Shown one piece after another: positions 13,395 through 23,300 of a stretch of DNA of 32,105 bases (positions are counted from its first letter, which is position 1; each line of letters starts with the position of its first letter). Position numbers and translations under genes: made by a program. The notes under the pieces are model-generated. The model was not told where the DNA came from. It saw nothing but the letters and a program-made list of their open reading frames with translations, and did not search any database. The stretch is from Bacteroidetes bacterium ADurb.Bin037 (lineage in GTDB: Bacteria; Bacteroidota; Bacteroidia; Bacteroidales; UBA932): contig MWER01000009.1 in the NCBI GenBank assembly GCA_002071175.1, positions 1 to 32,105 on the forward strand. The letters are read 5' to 3'.

Positions 13395-13843
13395 AGCAAT
13401 TTCTCAGGCAAGAGGAACCAGATCCCTATCCAGAACAGGAAACGGAGGGCTTTCCCTATAAACATGAGGATGGCTGTTTTCCAGAACGGGATTTTGTAAA
13501 AGCCCAATCCTACCGCAAATATATCTCCGACCAGAGGCAGCCAGCACAACAGGGCCACCAGGCTGCTCCATTTAAGGATGATCTGTTGCTGCTTTTCCAG
13601 CTTTTCCCTTTTGACACGCAACCATTTTTCTATCCATTCCCACTTCCCCAGATATCCCAGTCCATAACAGGTCAGGCTCCCCGTACCGTTGCCCACCGTG
13701 GCTACCGCAAAACACAGCCATGGATTTCCGCCGGCAAGTAACATTCCTATCAGCAGGAACTCCGAACTGAACGGAACAATAGTAGAGGCAAGGAAGGACC
13801 CTAAAAATAAGCCCAAATATCCCCAATCCAGCAAGAACTCCAT
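13391..13843 (-). CDS. YqaA/DedA-family (VTT domain) inner-membrane protein
   Basis: A 150-residue protein with about four hydrophobic segments and the YqaA/SNARE-associated pattern: GYLGLFLGSFLASTIVPFSSEFLLIG near the N-terminus, then VATVGNGTGSLTCYGLGY, and LCWLPLVGDIFAVGLGF. VTT-domain proteins are linked to lipid scrambling and membrane homeostasis. The gene is convergent with the dipeptidase gene (4-nt overlap). Its 5' leader of about 75 nt contains two adjacent stem-loops. Confidence 0.88.
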   Translation of the reverse strand: MEFLLDWGYLGLFLGSFLASTIVPFSSEFLLIGMLLAGGNPWLCFAVATVGNGTGSLTCYGLGYLGKWEWIEKWLRVKREKLEKQQQIILKWSSLVALLCWLPLVGDIFAVGLGFYKIPFWKTAILMFIGKALRFLFWIGIWFLLPEKLL

Positions 13844-13860
13844 TTACTTTTCTTTATTTT

Positions 13861-13927
13861 CCGGCAACCGTTTATTTTTTTCATACTTTACGGTTGTCGG
13901 CGATATTATTGCAATATCGCAAAGATA
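13861..13927 (-). promoter_or_regulatory. Promoter and double stem-loop leader of the yqaA-like gene
   Basis: A -7 box TATCTTTG (13927-13920) is followed at once by a perfect hairpin GCGATATT/AATATCGC (13900-13907 with 13913-13920, loop 13908-13912). Next to it is a second inverted repeat, CCGGCAACCGT (13861-13871) with ACGGTTGTCGG (13890-13900), one mismatch (G-U in RNA). The two sit head to tail between promoter and ATG. Confidence 0.5.
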
Positions 13928-14040
13928 AAATAACTCAAAAAAACAAATATTTTAATATTGGAAAGTTTGGCATACAGTTTGCAAATTTACTGACATAGAT
14001 AGTTTTTTTCATCTATTAGGTTTTAGGTTAAATGGGTCAG

Positions 14041-14067
14041 AACAGACAACGCTTCTAGTTGTCTGTT
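14041..14067. repeat. Perfect hairpin enclosing the GH5 stop codon
   Basis: AACAGACAAC (14041-14050) and GTTGTCTGTT (14058-14067) form a perfect 10-bp stem with a 7-nt loop holding the TAG of the GH5 gene. The T-rich tract (CTTTCTTTTT) follows on the plus strand, not after the hairpin on the minus strand. As a terminator it therefore suits plus-strand transcripts better. Confidence 0.6.
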
Positions 14068-15302
14068 CTTTCTTTTTCCAGGCGCAGTGCCCTTATGTAA
14101 TCCTTTTCTATACTGCAATTTTCAAACAGACACATCTCCAAAAGACTCTCCATGGCACGCCGGCTCAGCTCCCTGTCCGGCCTGGCTTCCCTGATTGCGG
14201 TATAAGTATCTCTTGGTGCTTCGGAAAAGGCTATTACCTGATCCCAGTTTTCAGGCGTACCTATAGATACGAAGCAGGATCCCCCCATTTTTTTATAAGG
14301 CCAGAAAGTATATCCAATGTTATTGTCTTCCATGACTTTGCAAAAAGCTTCCATCCACTCCAAGGTATTGTGACCTATTTCGCCCATATACATGGGCAGC
14401 GATGTCTTATCACGAAAATCTATAAAATGTGTTATGGCTTCCGCTGTGGCCTCACCCCCATAACGATGGCATGAGTACATGATTCTATCATCGAATTTCC
14501 AGTCCGTAAAAGGATCAAAATTACTGTTCCACTGCGGTGCTCCCAGGATTACAATGTGGTTGGTGTCCACCTTACGGATCTCCGCAACTACCCTTTTATA
14601 CAACGGTTCGAGCAAGGTGTTCAGGGAGTCCTTATTGCTAAAATAGGGAGCAATGGGTTCGTTCAGCAGATCATACCCCAGGATGACCGGTTCGTTCCCG
14701 TACCTTTGGGCAATCTTAACCCAGATATCACAAAAAAGCTGTTGACTCGTTTCACTTTCAAACAACCAGGGATACCCGTGGCTGTCGTCAATATTGTCTC
14801 CGGTCTGACCTCCCGGTGCATCGTGCATATCGAGAATCAGGTACAAGCCCTGTTCCCTACACCAATTCACCACGCTGTCAATACGGTCAAATCCGTCCTG
14901 ATTGACCGTAAGTCCCATATAATCTTCATCGGTAAACAATTTGTAATGAAAGGGCAGTCTTATGGTATTGGCACCCGTCGAAGCAATGAAGACAATATCA
15001 TCGCGGGTGATATACCTGTCCTTGAATGTTCTCCAGAATTCAGCCGCTGCTTCCGGACCGACCAGCTCCCGGAACATTTTATCTATCCATCCTGCCGAAT
15101 TCGTTTTCCTGAAACCGAACATATACCCTTCCGGGTTCAACCAGTTCCCCAAATTCGTTCCCTTGATAAAAAACGGCTCTCCGTGCAATATAAGACCAGG
15201 ACCGTCAATCCTGATAAAATCCTCAACGGGTACACATTCTTTCCCGGTGCTGCAACTTAAGAGCAACACCGCCGATCCAAGCAACAATATACGTTTAATC
15301 AT
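14055..15302 (-). CDS. Glycoside hydrolase family 5 (cellulase-fold) lipoprotein
   Basis: The lipoprotein signal IKRILLLGSAVLLLSC places the lipidated Cys at residue 16. The GH5 TIM barrel shows FIKGTNLGNWLNPEGYMFGF, TIRLPFHY, LYLILDMHDAPGGQ, the acid/base motif DLLNEP (N214-E215), SCHRYGG (H279, Y281) and the nucleophile motif MGEIGHN (E308). It hydrolyses a beta-linked polysaccharide or oligosaccharide, probably on the cell surface or in the periplasm; the substrate is not readable. No SusC/SusD genes are adjacent. It is divergent from the CotH-like gene, 63 bp away. Confidence 0.9.
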   Translation of the reverse strand: MIKRILLLGSAVLLLSCSTGKECVPVEDFIRIDGPGLILHGEPFFIKGTNLGNWLNPEGYMFGFRKTNSAGWIDKMFRELVGPEAAAEFWRTFKDRYITRDDIVFIASTGANTIRLPFHYKLFTDEDYMGLTVNQDGFDRIDSVVNWCREQGLYLILDMHDAPGGQTGDNIDDSHGYPWLFESETSQQLFCDIWVKIAQRYGNEPVILGYDLLNEPIAPYFSNKDSLNTLLEPLYKRVVAEIRKVDTNHIVILGAPQWNSNFDPFTDWKFDDRIMYSCHRYGGEATAEAITHFIDFRDKTSLPMYMGEIGHNTLEWMEAFCKVMEDNNIGYTFWPYKKMGGSCFVSIGTPENWDQVIAFSEAPRDTYTAIREARPDRELSRRAMESLLEMCLFENCSIEKDYIRALRLEKERTDN

Positions 15303-15365
15303 AATGGCGGTTGTTTATTATCGTTAAGGTAAAGGTAAAATTTTATAACTTGCAAGCCAAAGGAT

Positions 15366-17279
15366 ATGATAATTTATCAAAAAATAATGAAGTATGCGCT
15401 TTTAGCCGTTGTCTTATTTACTGCGGCCTGTACCAAAACTTCCGATCCCCATGAACAGGAAAAGGATCCTGAGTTAATAAGCATATCCGTTACCGATCAA
15501 CAGGTTGTGATCCCTGCCGGGGGGTCCGCTACCATATTGTTACAAGTAGATGAACCCGGATTTGTTTTTAATTACGATGTGACGTCCCCTCAATGCCAGA
15601 TAGAATTACGTTTACATGGGACAACAAGCCAGCCGGATTCCTATTTCATACAAAGCATTACACCGGCTCAAAATGAAGGTTCTTACGAGATACGTCTGCA
15701 GGATAAGGGCATTCATCTGACATACAAGGAACAGGTGGTGCTCTGTTTGATCACTTCACGTCCCGGTTACGGTAAGACCATGATCGCAACGAAGGCGTTC
15801 CAGGTGATCAGCTCGCTGAGTCATGCAGGCATCAGTGAATTTTCCTTTACACAAAAACTGAACCCCGCACTTACTGCTGACGTGAACCTTCAAATCTCAC
15901 CTACCCAGGAACCTTATATACACAAGATAGAAGGGAATATCCCCTGTTGGCTGGAAGATCTGAACCTGACGGCAACCTTTACAAGCGGAAATCCCGTAAA
16001 AGTAAACGGCGTGCTGCAGGAAAGCGGAAAAACGGTCAATGACTTTTCCTCTCCCGTAGAATATAACGTACTTACCAATGAAGGCACCCTTTTGACTTAT
16101 ACCGTACGGGTGGATCTTTTTACCGGCCTTCCCGTCATAATAATCAACACGGAGGGAGGAAAGCCCGTTACTTCCAAGGAAGACTGGATGAATGCCACCA
16201 TACGTATTCAGGGTATGGGATCGTTCGAAGATCTGCCCCAGATGAAAACCGAGATCAGAGGCCGGGGAAACACCACCTGGTGCTGGCCGAAAAAACCCTA
16301 CGCCCTCAAACTGGAAAGCAAAACGTCTCTTCTGGGTATGCCCAAACACAAACGTTGGGTCCTTCTGGCCAATTTCATGGACCGTACCATGCTCCGGAAC
16401 CGCGTAGCTTATAAAATTGCCCAATCCACCTCCCTGGCATGGACTCCCCGCAATGAAACGGTGGAACTGATCTTCAACGGAAAACATCAGGGCAATTACA
16501 TGCTTATAGAACAGATCAAAAAAGACAAGAACCGTGTGAACATCAGTGACGACGGATATCTTCTTGAACTTGACTTTCATTTTGACAATGAGATCCAATG
16601 GATGTCAGAGTACGGACAAAGCGTACAACTGGGAAAAATCCCCTTTGCCGTTAAATTCCCTGAAGACGATGAAATTACCCCGCAACAGATAGAATGGATA
16701 AAAAATTATATCAATCAGGCCGGCCAGGCCATCTATGGGCCCGATTTTTGTAATCCGGAAAACGGTTACCGGAAATTTCTGGATATGCAATCTTTCGTTG
16801 ATTACTGGCTTGTCTTTGAATTGTGCATCAACCACGAACTGGCCAATCCCGGCAGTGTTTACATGTACAAAGACAAAGACACCAAGCTTTTTGCAGGACC
16901 CACCTGGGATTTTGACTGGGGAACTTTTTCTTACCAAGCCTCCCCGCAAGCCAGGGGAAAACTCTTTATGACAGAGGCCATCTGGTACAAACAACTGTTT
17001 AAGGACCCGGAATTCCGTGCCCTGGCAAAAGAACGCTGGAATGCACTTAAAGGCAACTTCGAACAGATCCCCGCTTTTATTGACAGGGAAGCAGAATATC
17101 TTGCCTTGTCGGCTGAATTGAACTTCAAGATGTGGGACCCTGCTGAATCGAGGTTTATGAACGGAGGAAACCTTATAAACGGAGATGAATACTTATCCTA
17201 TTTCTCTGCAGTGGAACGCATGCGTAATATTCTGGTAGAACGTATCCGGACTCTCGATGAAAAGATCAATGCTTTATAA
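15366..17279 (+). CDS. CotH kinase-family lipoprotein
   Basis: A lipoprotein signal (KYALLAVVLFTAAC) leads an Ig-like N-terminal region of about 250 residues. The CotH domain runs from about 255 to 600: R298GRGNTTW305, then WPKKPYALKL, LLGMPKHKRWVLLANFMDRTMLRNRVAY, LIEQIKKDKNRVNI and the metal-binding T513WDFDWG519. CotH proteins are atypical secreted protein kinases related to Fam20C; Bacteroidetes have many exported members of unknown substrate. The second ATG at 15387, giving MKYALL, is an equally likely start. It begins a plus-strand run ending with the alpha-2-macroglobulin gene; the protease gene starts 18 nt downstream. Confidence 0.88.
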   Translation: MIIYQKIMKYALLAVVLFTAACTKTSDPHEQEKDPELISISVTDQQVVIPAGGSATILLQVDEPGFVFNYDVTSPQCQIELRLHGTTSQPDSYFIQSITPAQNEGSYEIRLQDKGIHLTYKEQVVLCLITSRPGYGKTMIATKAFQVISSLSHAGISEFSFTQKLNPALTADVNLQISPTQEPYIHKIEGNIPCWLEDLNLTATFTSGNPVKVNGVLQESGKTVNDFSSPVEYNVLTNEGTLLTYTVRVDLFTGLPVIIINTEGGKPVTSKEDWMNATIRIQGMGSFEDLPQMKTEIRGRGNTTWCWPKKPYALKLESKTSLLGMPKHKRWVLLANFMDRTMLRNRVAYKIAQSTSLAWTPRNETVELIFNGKHQGNYMLIEQIKKDKNRVNISDDGYLLELDFHFDNEIQWMSEYGQSVQLGKIPFAVKFPEDDEITPQQIEWIKNYINQAGQAIYGPDFCNPENGYRKFLDMQSFVDYWLVFELCINHELANPGSVYMYKDKDTKLFAGPTWDFDWGTFSYQASPQARGKLFMTEAIWYKQLFKDPEFRALAKERWNALKGNFEQIPAFIDREAEYLALSAELNFKMWDPAESRFMNGGNLINGDEYLSYFSAVERMRNILVERIRTLDEKINAL

Positions 17280-17297
17280 ATAAAAAACCTACAAACT

Positions 17298-19766
17298 ATG
17301 AAATTCACCAAGACCATCCTTATCGTGGCCTTTCTGGCCCTTTCCCTGCAAGAGGGCGTTGCCCAGCGCCGGAACCAGGAACAGAACGATAACAAAACAG
17401 AAAACAAATCCGAACCAAAGACAGAGACAAAAGGTCCGGCCAAACTGGAAGAATTTATTAAGGCAGGGACTGTAGCAATGGACGGGATGACACCCGTTTA
17501 TATTCAGGACAAAAAGTTCTTCATAGGAATACCCGATTCCCTGATAGGAAGGGATATCCTTATGGTAACCCGCATGGCAGAAACGCCTGCCGGGTTCCGT
17601 GCCAATTTCTTCGGTTATGCCGGAGATCAGATAAATAGCGGCATGCTCCGTTTTGAAAAAGGCCCCGACAATAATATCTTTCTCACAAAGGTACTTGCCC
17701 GGGAACAATCAAAGGACTCTACGCAAGCGATGTTCTACAATGTAGTGCGTTCCAACCGGCCGGTGATTATAGCTTCATTTGACATCAAAGCCCTGAATGA
17801 AGACAATACGCTGTCCCTGATAGACATTACGGATCTTGTCAAAAGTGACAACGAAAGTCTCTATTTCAGCAAAAGGCAGAAGAAATCCTCCAAGATGACT
17901 ACGCTGCAGAACGACAAATCCTATGTAAAGAGCGTGAAGACGTTTCCCATCAACACGGAATTGCGCAGTATCAAAACTTATACGCACCAGGAAAACGACG
18001 ATCCCCTTACTTTCGAGATCAATTGCTCTCTTGTTCTCTTGCCCAAGGAACCCATGCAGCCGCGTTACTATGACGAACGGATAGGGTTTTTCACTTCCAA
18101 TTATACAGACTTCGATCAAAATCCCCAGGGCATCAAATCCGTCCGGATGATTGCCCGTTGGCGCCTGGAGCCCAAAGAGGAAGACCTGGAAAAATACAAA
18201 AGAGGCGAACTGGTGGAACCGGCCAAACCCATCGTGTTCTACATAGATCCGACAACTCCTCAAGAGTGGGTACCTTACCTGATCCAGGGCGTAAACGACT
18301 GGCAACCCGTTTTTGAAAAAGCCGGATTTAAAAATGCCATCTATGGGCTGGAGGCTCCCTCTCCGGAAGAAGATCCCACATGGAGCCTGGAAGATGCGCG
18401 CAACTCAGCCATAGTCTACAAACCTTCCACCATAGCCAATGCCAGCGGTCCCCACGTGAGCGATCCCCGCTCGGGAGAGATCATTGAAAGCCACATAAAC
18501 TGGTACCATAATGTGATGAGCCTGGTGCATAACTGGTATTTTGTACAATGTTCGGCCGTTGACCCTCAGGCACGGGCCATGACCTTCCCAACCGAACTAA
18601 TGGGACAGCTCATCCGGTTCGTATCTTCCCACGAAGTGGGACATACCCTTGGGCTACGTCATAATTTCGGGGCAACTGCCTATTACACGACCGAACAACT
18701 GCGAGACCCCGAATTCCTTCGTGCAAACGGCCACACTACATCAATCATGGATTATTCCCGTTTCAATTTTGTGGTACAGCCGGAAGACAACATTCCGTAT
18801 GATCTGTTGTTCCCAAAGATCAGTCATTACGATTACTGGGCTATTGAATGGGGATACAGACGTTTTTACCAGTTTGCCGACGCCCGGCAAGAGATCCCTT
18901 ATCTGAACCGGTGGGTGATCGAAAAAACCGCGAATCCCTACCTGAGGTTCAACGGCGGGAGCGAAATGGGGCTTAACGATCCCCGGGCTCAGTCCGAGGA
19001 CCTTGGAGACAACCAAATGGAAACATGCGAACTGGGTATCAGAAACCTGAAAATTATCCTGGCCAATCTTCCGGAATGGACAAAAACTCCCCATGAAAAC
19101 TACAGGGGACTTTCTACGCTATATCCCCAGATCACCTCGCAGTTCAACCGTTATATCGGACATGTATCCAAATGGATCGGAGGTGTATTTGCCGATGCCA
19201 AAACCGTTGAACAGGACGGCCCCATATACGTCCCTGTTCCCAGGGAGAAGCAAAAAGAAGCCATGGCCTTCCTGAACCGGCAGATTTTTACTACTCCTGT
19301 CTGGCTGCTACCCGGCTACCTTTCGGAACTTCTGCCCGTCAGCCGACTGGCCGTGATGGAAAACCTGCAGAACAGCGCCATTACCGGATTGGTTAACGAA
19401 AACGTTTTGGTACGGATGCTTCGCGCCGAAGAGCAACTGGGAACGGCAGCATACGGTATAGAAGAATTCTTCGAAGACCTGGAACGTTCCATTTTTAGGG
19501 ATTACGGACAAACAGACATCTACCGCAGGAGTCTGCAAAATATCTATGTCAACACCTTGTGCAAACTGATCAAACCGGAAGAGCAGCCGAGCGGTAACGT
19601 CTCCCCGGCTGCACGCAGGCAACTTGTTTCAATAGAAAATAACGATGTGAAGGCACTTGTCGCGGCCCAGCTTGATAAAATGGCCAAAAAGCTCAAACGC
19701 GGCCGTGGCGATGACCGCACCCGGGCCCACTACGATTACCTTTATAAAACCATTAAAGACATATAG
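17298..19766 (+). CDS. Exported zinc-dependent Met-zincin metalloprotease (DUF5117/DUF5118 type)
   Basis: A signal peptide (MKFTKTILIVAFLALSLQEGVAQ) precedes a low-complexity Lys/Glu/Asn segment (25-50). The N-terminal part resembles DUF5118/DUF5117 (FFIGIPDSLIGRDILMVTRM). The catalytic zinc motif is H445EVGHTLGLRH455 and the Met-turn is SIM484DYSRF, about 30 residues later. A long C-terminal domain follows. Length (822) and order fit the Bacteroidetes Met-zincin family. Natural substrates are not established. The stop TAG overlaps the GTG start of the HAD gene by one base, and a protease-inhibitor-like alpha-2-macroglobulin gene lies further down the same run. Confidence 0.93.
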   Translation: MKFTKTILIVAFLALSLQEGVAQRRNQEQNDNKTENKSEPKTETKGPAKLEEFIKAGTVAMDGMTPVYIQDKKFFIGIPDSLIGRDILMVTRMAETPAGFRANFFGYAGDQINSGMLRFEKGPDNNIFLTKVLAREQSKDSTQAMFYNVVRSNRPVIIASFDIKALNEDNTLSLIDITDLVKSDNESLYFSKRQKKSSKMTTLQNDKSYVKSVKTFPINTELRSIKTYTHQENDDPLTFEINCSLVLLPKEPMQPRYYDERIGFFTSNYTDFDQNPQGIKSVRMIARWRLEPKEEDLEKYKRGELVEPAKPIVFYIDPTTPQEWVPYLIQGVNDWQPVFEKAGFKNAIYGLEAPSPEEDPTWSLEDARNSAIVYKPSTIANASGPHVSDPRSGEIIESHINWYHNVMSLVHNWYFVQCSAVDPQARAMTFPTELMGQLIRFVSSHEVGHTLGLRHNFGATAYYTTEQLRDPEFLRANGHTTSIMDYSRFNFVVQPEDNIPYDLLFPKISHYDYWAIEWGYRRFYQFADARQEIPYLNRWVIEKTANPYLRFNGGSEMGLNDPRAQSEDLGDNQMETCELGIRNLKIILANLPEWTKTPHENYRGLSTLYPQITSQFNRYIGHVSKWIGGVFADAKTVEQDGPIYVPVPREKQKEAMAFLNRQIFTTPVWLLPGYLSELLPVSRLAVMENLQNSAITGLVNENVLVRMLRAEEQLGTAAYGIEEFFEDLERSIFRDYGQTDIYRRSLQNIYVNTLCKLIKPEEQPSGNVSPAARRQLVSIENNDVKALVAAQLDKMAKKLKRGRGDDRTRAHYDYLYKTIKDI

Positions 19767-20383
19767 TGAATTATACACATATTGTATTTGACGTTGACGG
19801 CACGCTGATAGATACGGAAAAGACCGGTCTGGTATCCCTGCAACAGACCGTCCGCCAGGAACTTGGAAAGGAAATGACACTTGAAGACCTGTACCCGTAT
19901 TTTGGAGTACCCAGTTGGGAGGTCGTCCTTATGTTGGAATTTCCCGATTTATACAAAGCTGCGGAAATATGGGAGCATCATTTCCAGTCCCTGGTACATC
20001 TGGCCGAACCTTTTGACGGTGTTGAGAAGACGTTGCAGGCCCTGCACGAAAAGGGCACTGTCATGGGGGTAGTCACCTCACGTACCCGTGTTGAGCTGGA
20101 ATTGGACCGCCATTTGGCACTTTGGATGCATTTTTTCAAAGCGACCGTCTGTGCGGAAGATGCCCCGGCACCAAAACCCGCTCCCGATCCCATGCTTGCC
20201 TTTTTGTCCCTTACCGGTGCCGATCCGGCAAAAGTGCTTTTTGTAGGAGACACATTGTACGACCAACAATGCGCACAAGCAGCCGGGACAGCCTTTGCCC
20301 TGGCTTCCTGGGGAAGCCGGAACGGAAAGGACATCCAGGCCAACCATTACCTTAAGCATCCAGAGGACATACTTGAATTATAA
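19766..20383 (+). CDS. HAD-superfamily hydrolase, phosphoglycolate-phosphatase-like
   Basis: Motif I FDVDGTLIDT (D9, D11), motif II in VVTSRTR, motif III lysine in APKPAPDPM and motif IV VGDTLYD make a complete HAD phosphatase with a C1-type cap. It has 205 residues and no signal peptide, so it is cytoplasmic. The start is a GTG whose G is the last base of the upstream TAG stop. Its substrate is unknown, and it is the only cytosolic product in a run of exported proteins. Confidence 0.9.
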   Translation: MNYTHIVFDVDGTLIDTEKTGLVSLQQTVRQELGKEMTLEDLYPYFGVPSWEVVLMLEFPDLYKAAEIWEHHFQSLVHLAEPFDGVEKTLQALHEKGTVMGVVTSRTRVELELDRHLALWMHFFKATVCAEDAPAPKPAPDPMLAFLSLTGADPAKVLFVGDTLYDQQCAQAAGTAFALASWGSRNGKDIQANHYLKHPEDILEL

Positions 20384-20391
20384 CCTTCCGT

Positions 20392-23300
20392 GTGAAAAGA
20401 TTTCTCTTACTGTTGTTGCTCATACCTGTCCGGATAGCAGGACAGGATACCGACCATCCGGCCACGTCGCTTGCGCGGATGCAAGAAGTCTTTCGGGAGC
20501 AAGCCGTCAAAAGAAATTATCCCGGGATGATCTCTCTGATGGACAGCATGCTGACAATGGAAACTGCCATAGACCGACATGCCCGGGCACGTGTTCTTCG
20601 TACTTTCGGATCATACAGTTCACTTTTTATCACAAGTGCCGAAGGACGTACCGTACACCATTTGTTCATGCATACCCGGTTCCCTGAAAGCCGGCAGACA
20701 TACGGTACGTTGTTGCCCGAGGGTGAAGAGGAATTGATCAAAGTCCCTGCGCAGGATTACCAACATCTCTTTTTAGACGATCCCCTGGTATATCCATGTA
20801 AAGACCTGTATGAACTGGCCCTTTTTGTCCTGAAAGATTATTCAACTTTAATAGTAAAATTACAAAAGGACAAGAGCCATGTTCCCCACAACCTGATCAC
20901 CGCCCTGTTCCTTCGTATCCTGTCAACACCGGTATCCCCGCAGGAGCGGATAGCCGCATTGGACTCCCTGATTGGGGCTTATCCCCGAACCGAACCCATA
21001 TCGCATGTCTATTTGGAAAAGATCAGGCTCCTTATAGCAGAGGAAAGGTATGAACAGGCCCTGGAACTGAGTAAACAGGCAAGCCGTACGTTCCGGAAAA
21101 GTACTGTCAGGAAAGAATTCAATCATATGGCGGACTTTCTGACAAAACCCTCGCTGACCATAACCATGAAACGGCAGATCTATCCCATGGCCCCGACCAG
21201 GATCACGATAACACGCAGGAATCTGGAACGCTACAAGATACAGATACGGGATAAACGGGGAAAACGGCTCTCCGGCAGCACATACGGCAACCTGCCTGCT
21301 CCTGTTTACAAGGCAGTATCCGACACCCTGACCGTTGATGCGCCGGATCCGGGAGAATACACTCTTAGAGTAAAAAACGGGAAAACAATAAGCCAGGTCC
21401 CTTTTTATGCCGGAAGGGTGGCTTCGATGTTTCGCACGTACCGCGATACGGCGTACGTATACGGGACGGATCTGAAAACCGGCATGCCCCTGGAAAAGGT
21501 CGAGATCATGTTCCTGGACCCCGAACGGAGCTCTTATCCTTTAATCCTGGACGGATTCACTCCCTTGAAAGTAAGGACGGGAAATTCCTTCCGCCTGTCC
21601 ATTCCCACTGAAAATCCTTCCGTACAGGATACCTTTTCAATGCCCATAACCGTACGACCCTGGGATTTCAATTACGAGAACCCGGACCGCGAAATCATAT
21701 CGGCTGCACTCTTTACGGACAGAAAACTATACAAGAAAGAAGATACCATTTTTTTCAAAGGTATCGTCACACGCTTTAAGGACCAGACATGCGAAACGGT
21801 CCCCGAAAAGGAATACGGTGTCGTTCTGCGTAACAATAACAATTACCGCGATACCCTGGACATCGTCCATGTCCGGACCAATGAATTCGGATCGTTCAGC
21901 GGCTTTTTCCCTGCAGGGAAAACCAGGATGAACGGATCCCACAGCATTACCATACAAGGTGCTTCGGCCTGGTTTGAAATTGAGGAATATACCAGGCCAT
22001 CCTTTACCCTGGACCTGCATCCCGTCAAACAGCCTTACGCCTTTGGGGATACAATAGTCCAAGAAGGGGTCGTAAACAATTATGCCGGATTTCCCCTAAG
22101 CGGCATTGCCGTTACCTGTCAGGTGTATCGGCGGAGTTATTTCAGGCCCTATCGCAGTTACCCCGACATGGACAGGGAATCTGAGCTTTCTCTTTTTTCA
22201 GACACGGTGTACACAGACAGGAACGGAATGTTCCGCATAGCATTTCCTGCAGAAAGGCCGACAGAGAACAACATTGCCGGATTCGCTCTGGAATTGCACC
22301 TGACCGCTGTAGATATAACCGGGGAAACACGGCAGGAACAGGTTTATTTCCCGGTAAACCAATACCGTTATACCGTACATCCCCGCTTTAGCAGCGGGAC
22401 GGGAACGGTAAGGGACCGCATATTGCTCCTCGAATCGGAACCGTCCCTTGCCATAGAAGTAAAGAACAGCCGGGGTTTTGAGCAGGAGGTAAAGGGCAGC
22501 TACCGTCTGACACGAAACGGGACCCTGATCCATACCGGTTCATTTACCGGAAAAGAAACTTCCCTACTGCCCTGGTCTTCCATGGAATCCGGAAAATGGG
22601 ATATCACCATGGAATTGGAAGGAGCGCCCCGTACTACCGCTTCGTTCTGGTTGCTGAGCATCTGCGATACGATCAGCCCGGCAGACACCGCAGTTTTCTT
22701 CCACCCACTGGAAACTGCAGAGCCTTCATTTTTACTGGGAACGGTAAAAGACCCCCTCTATGCCCTGGCAGAATGGTATGTTTCCGATTCACTGATCAAA
22801 AAGGAACACCTGATCCTACAGCCCGGCATGCGGTCTTTTTCATTAAACGATAGCCGGAAGACAGACTTTCCCCTGGAACTGAGACTTGTGGCCGTACGGG
22901 ACGGCATATACTATGAACACAATCACCGGTGGGAAACCGAACCGGTTACGGTACCAGCACTTGAGTTCATTTCGTTGCGCAAAGTTACGGGACCATACTC
23001 CAAGGAAGCATTTACCCTCAAAACACCGGCCGGCGAGAAGACCGAATTGCTTGTCAGTATCTTCAACAAAAGCACAGACCGTCTCTCTCCCAACAGTTTT
23101 GAATACTATCCGGCCCATGCTTTAGAATTGCCCGTACCGGCTATCAGGCATCATTTCATGCAACAAGCCGTTTCCCCGATCCAGCGCTCACCAGCCCCCG
23201 GATTATTCTATGCAGCCGGAAGAGATCAGGCACACGTAGAAATGATGAAAACTAAAGAAGATACAGCGGAAACAGGGCCTATAACAACGGAAGAAATGCC

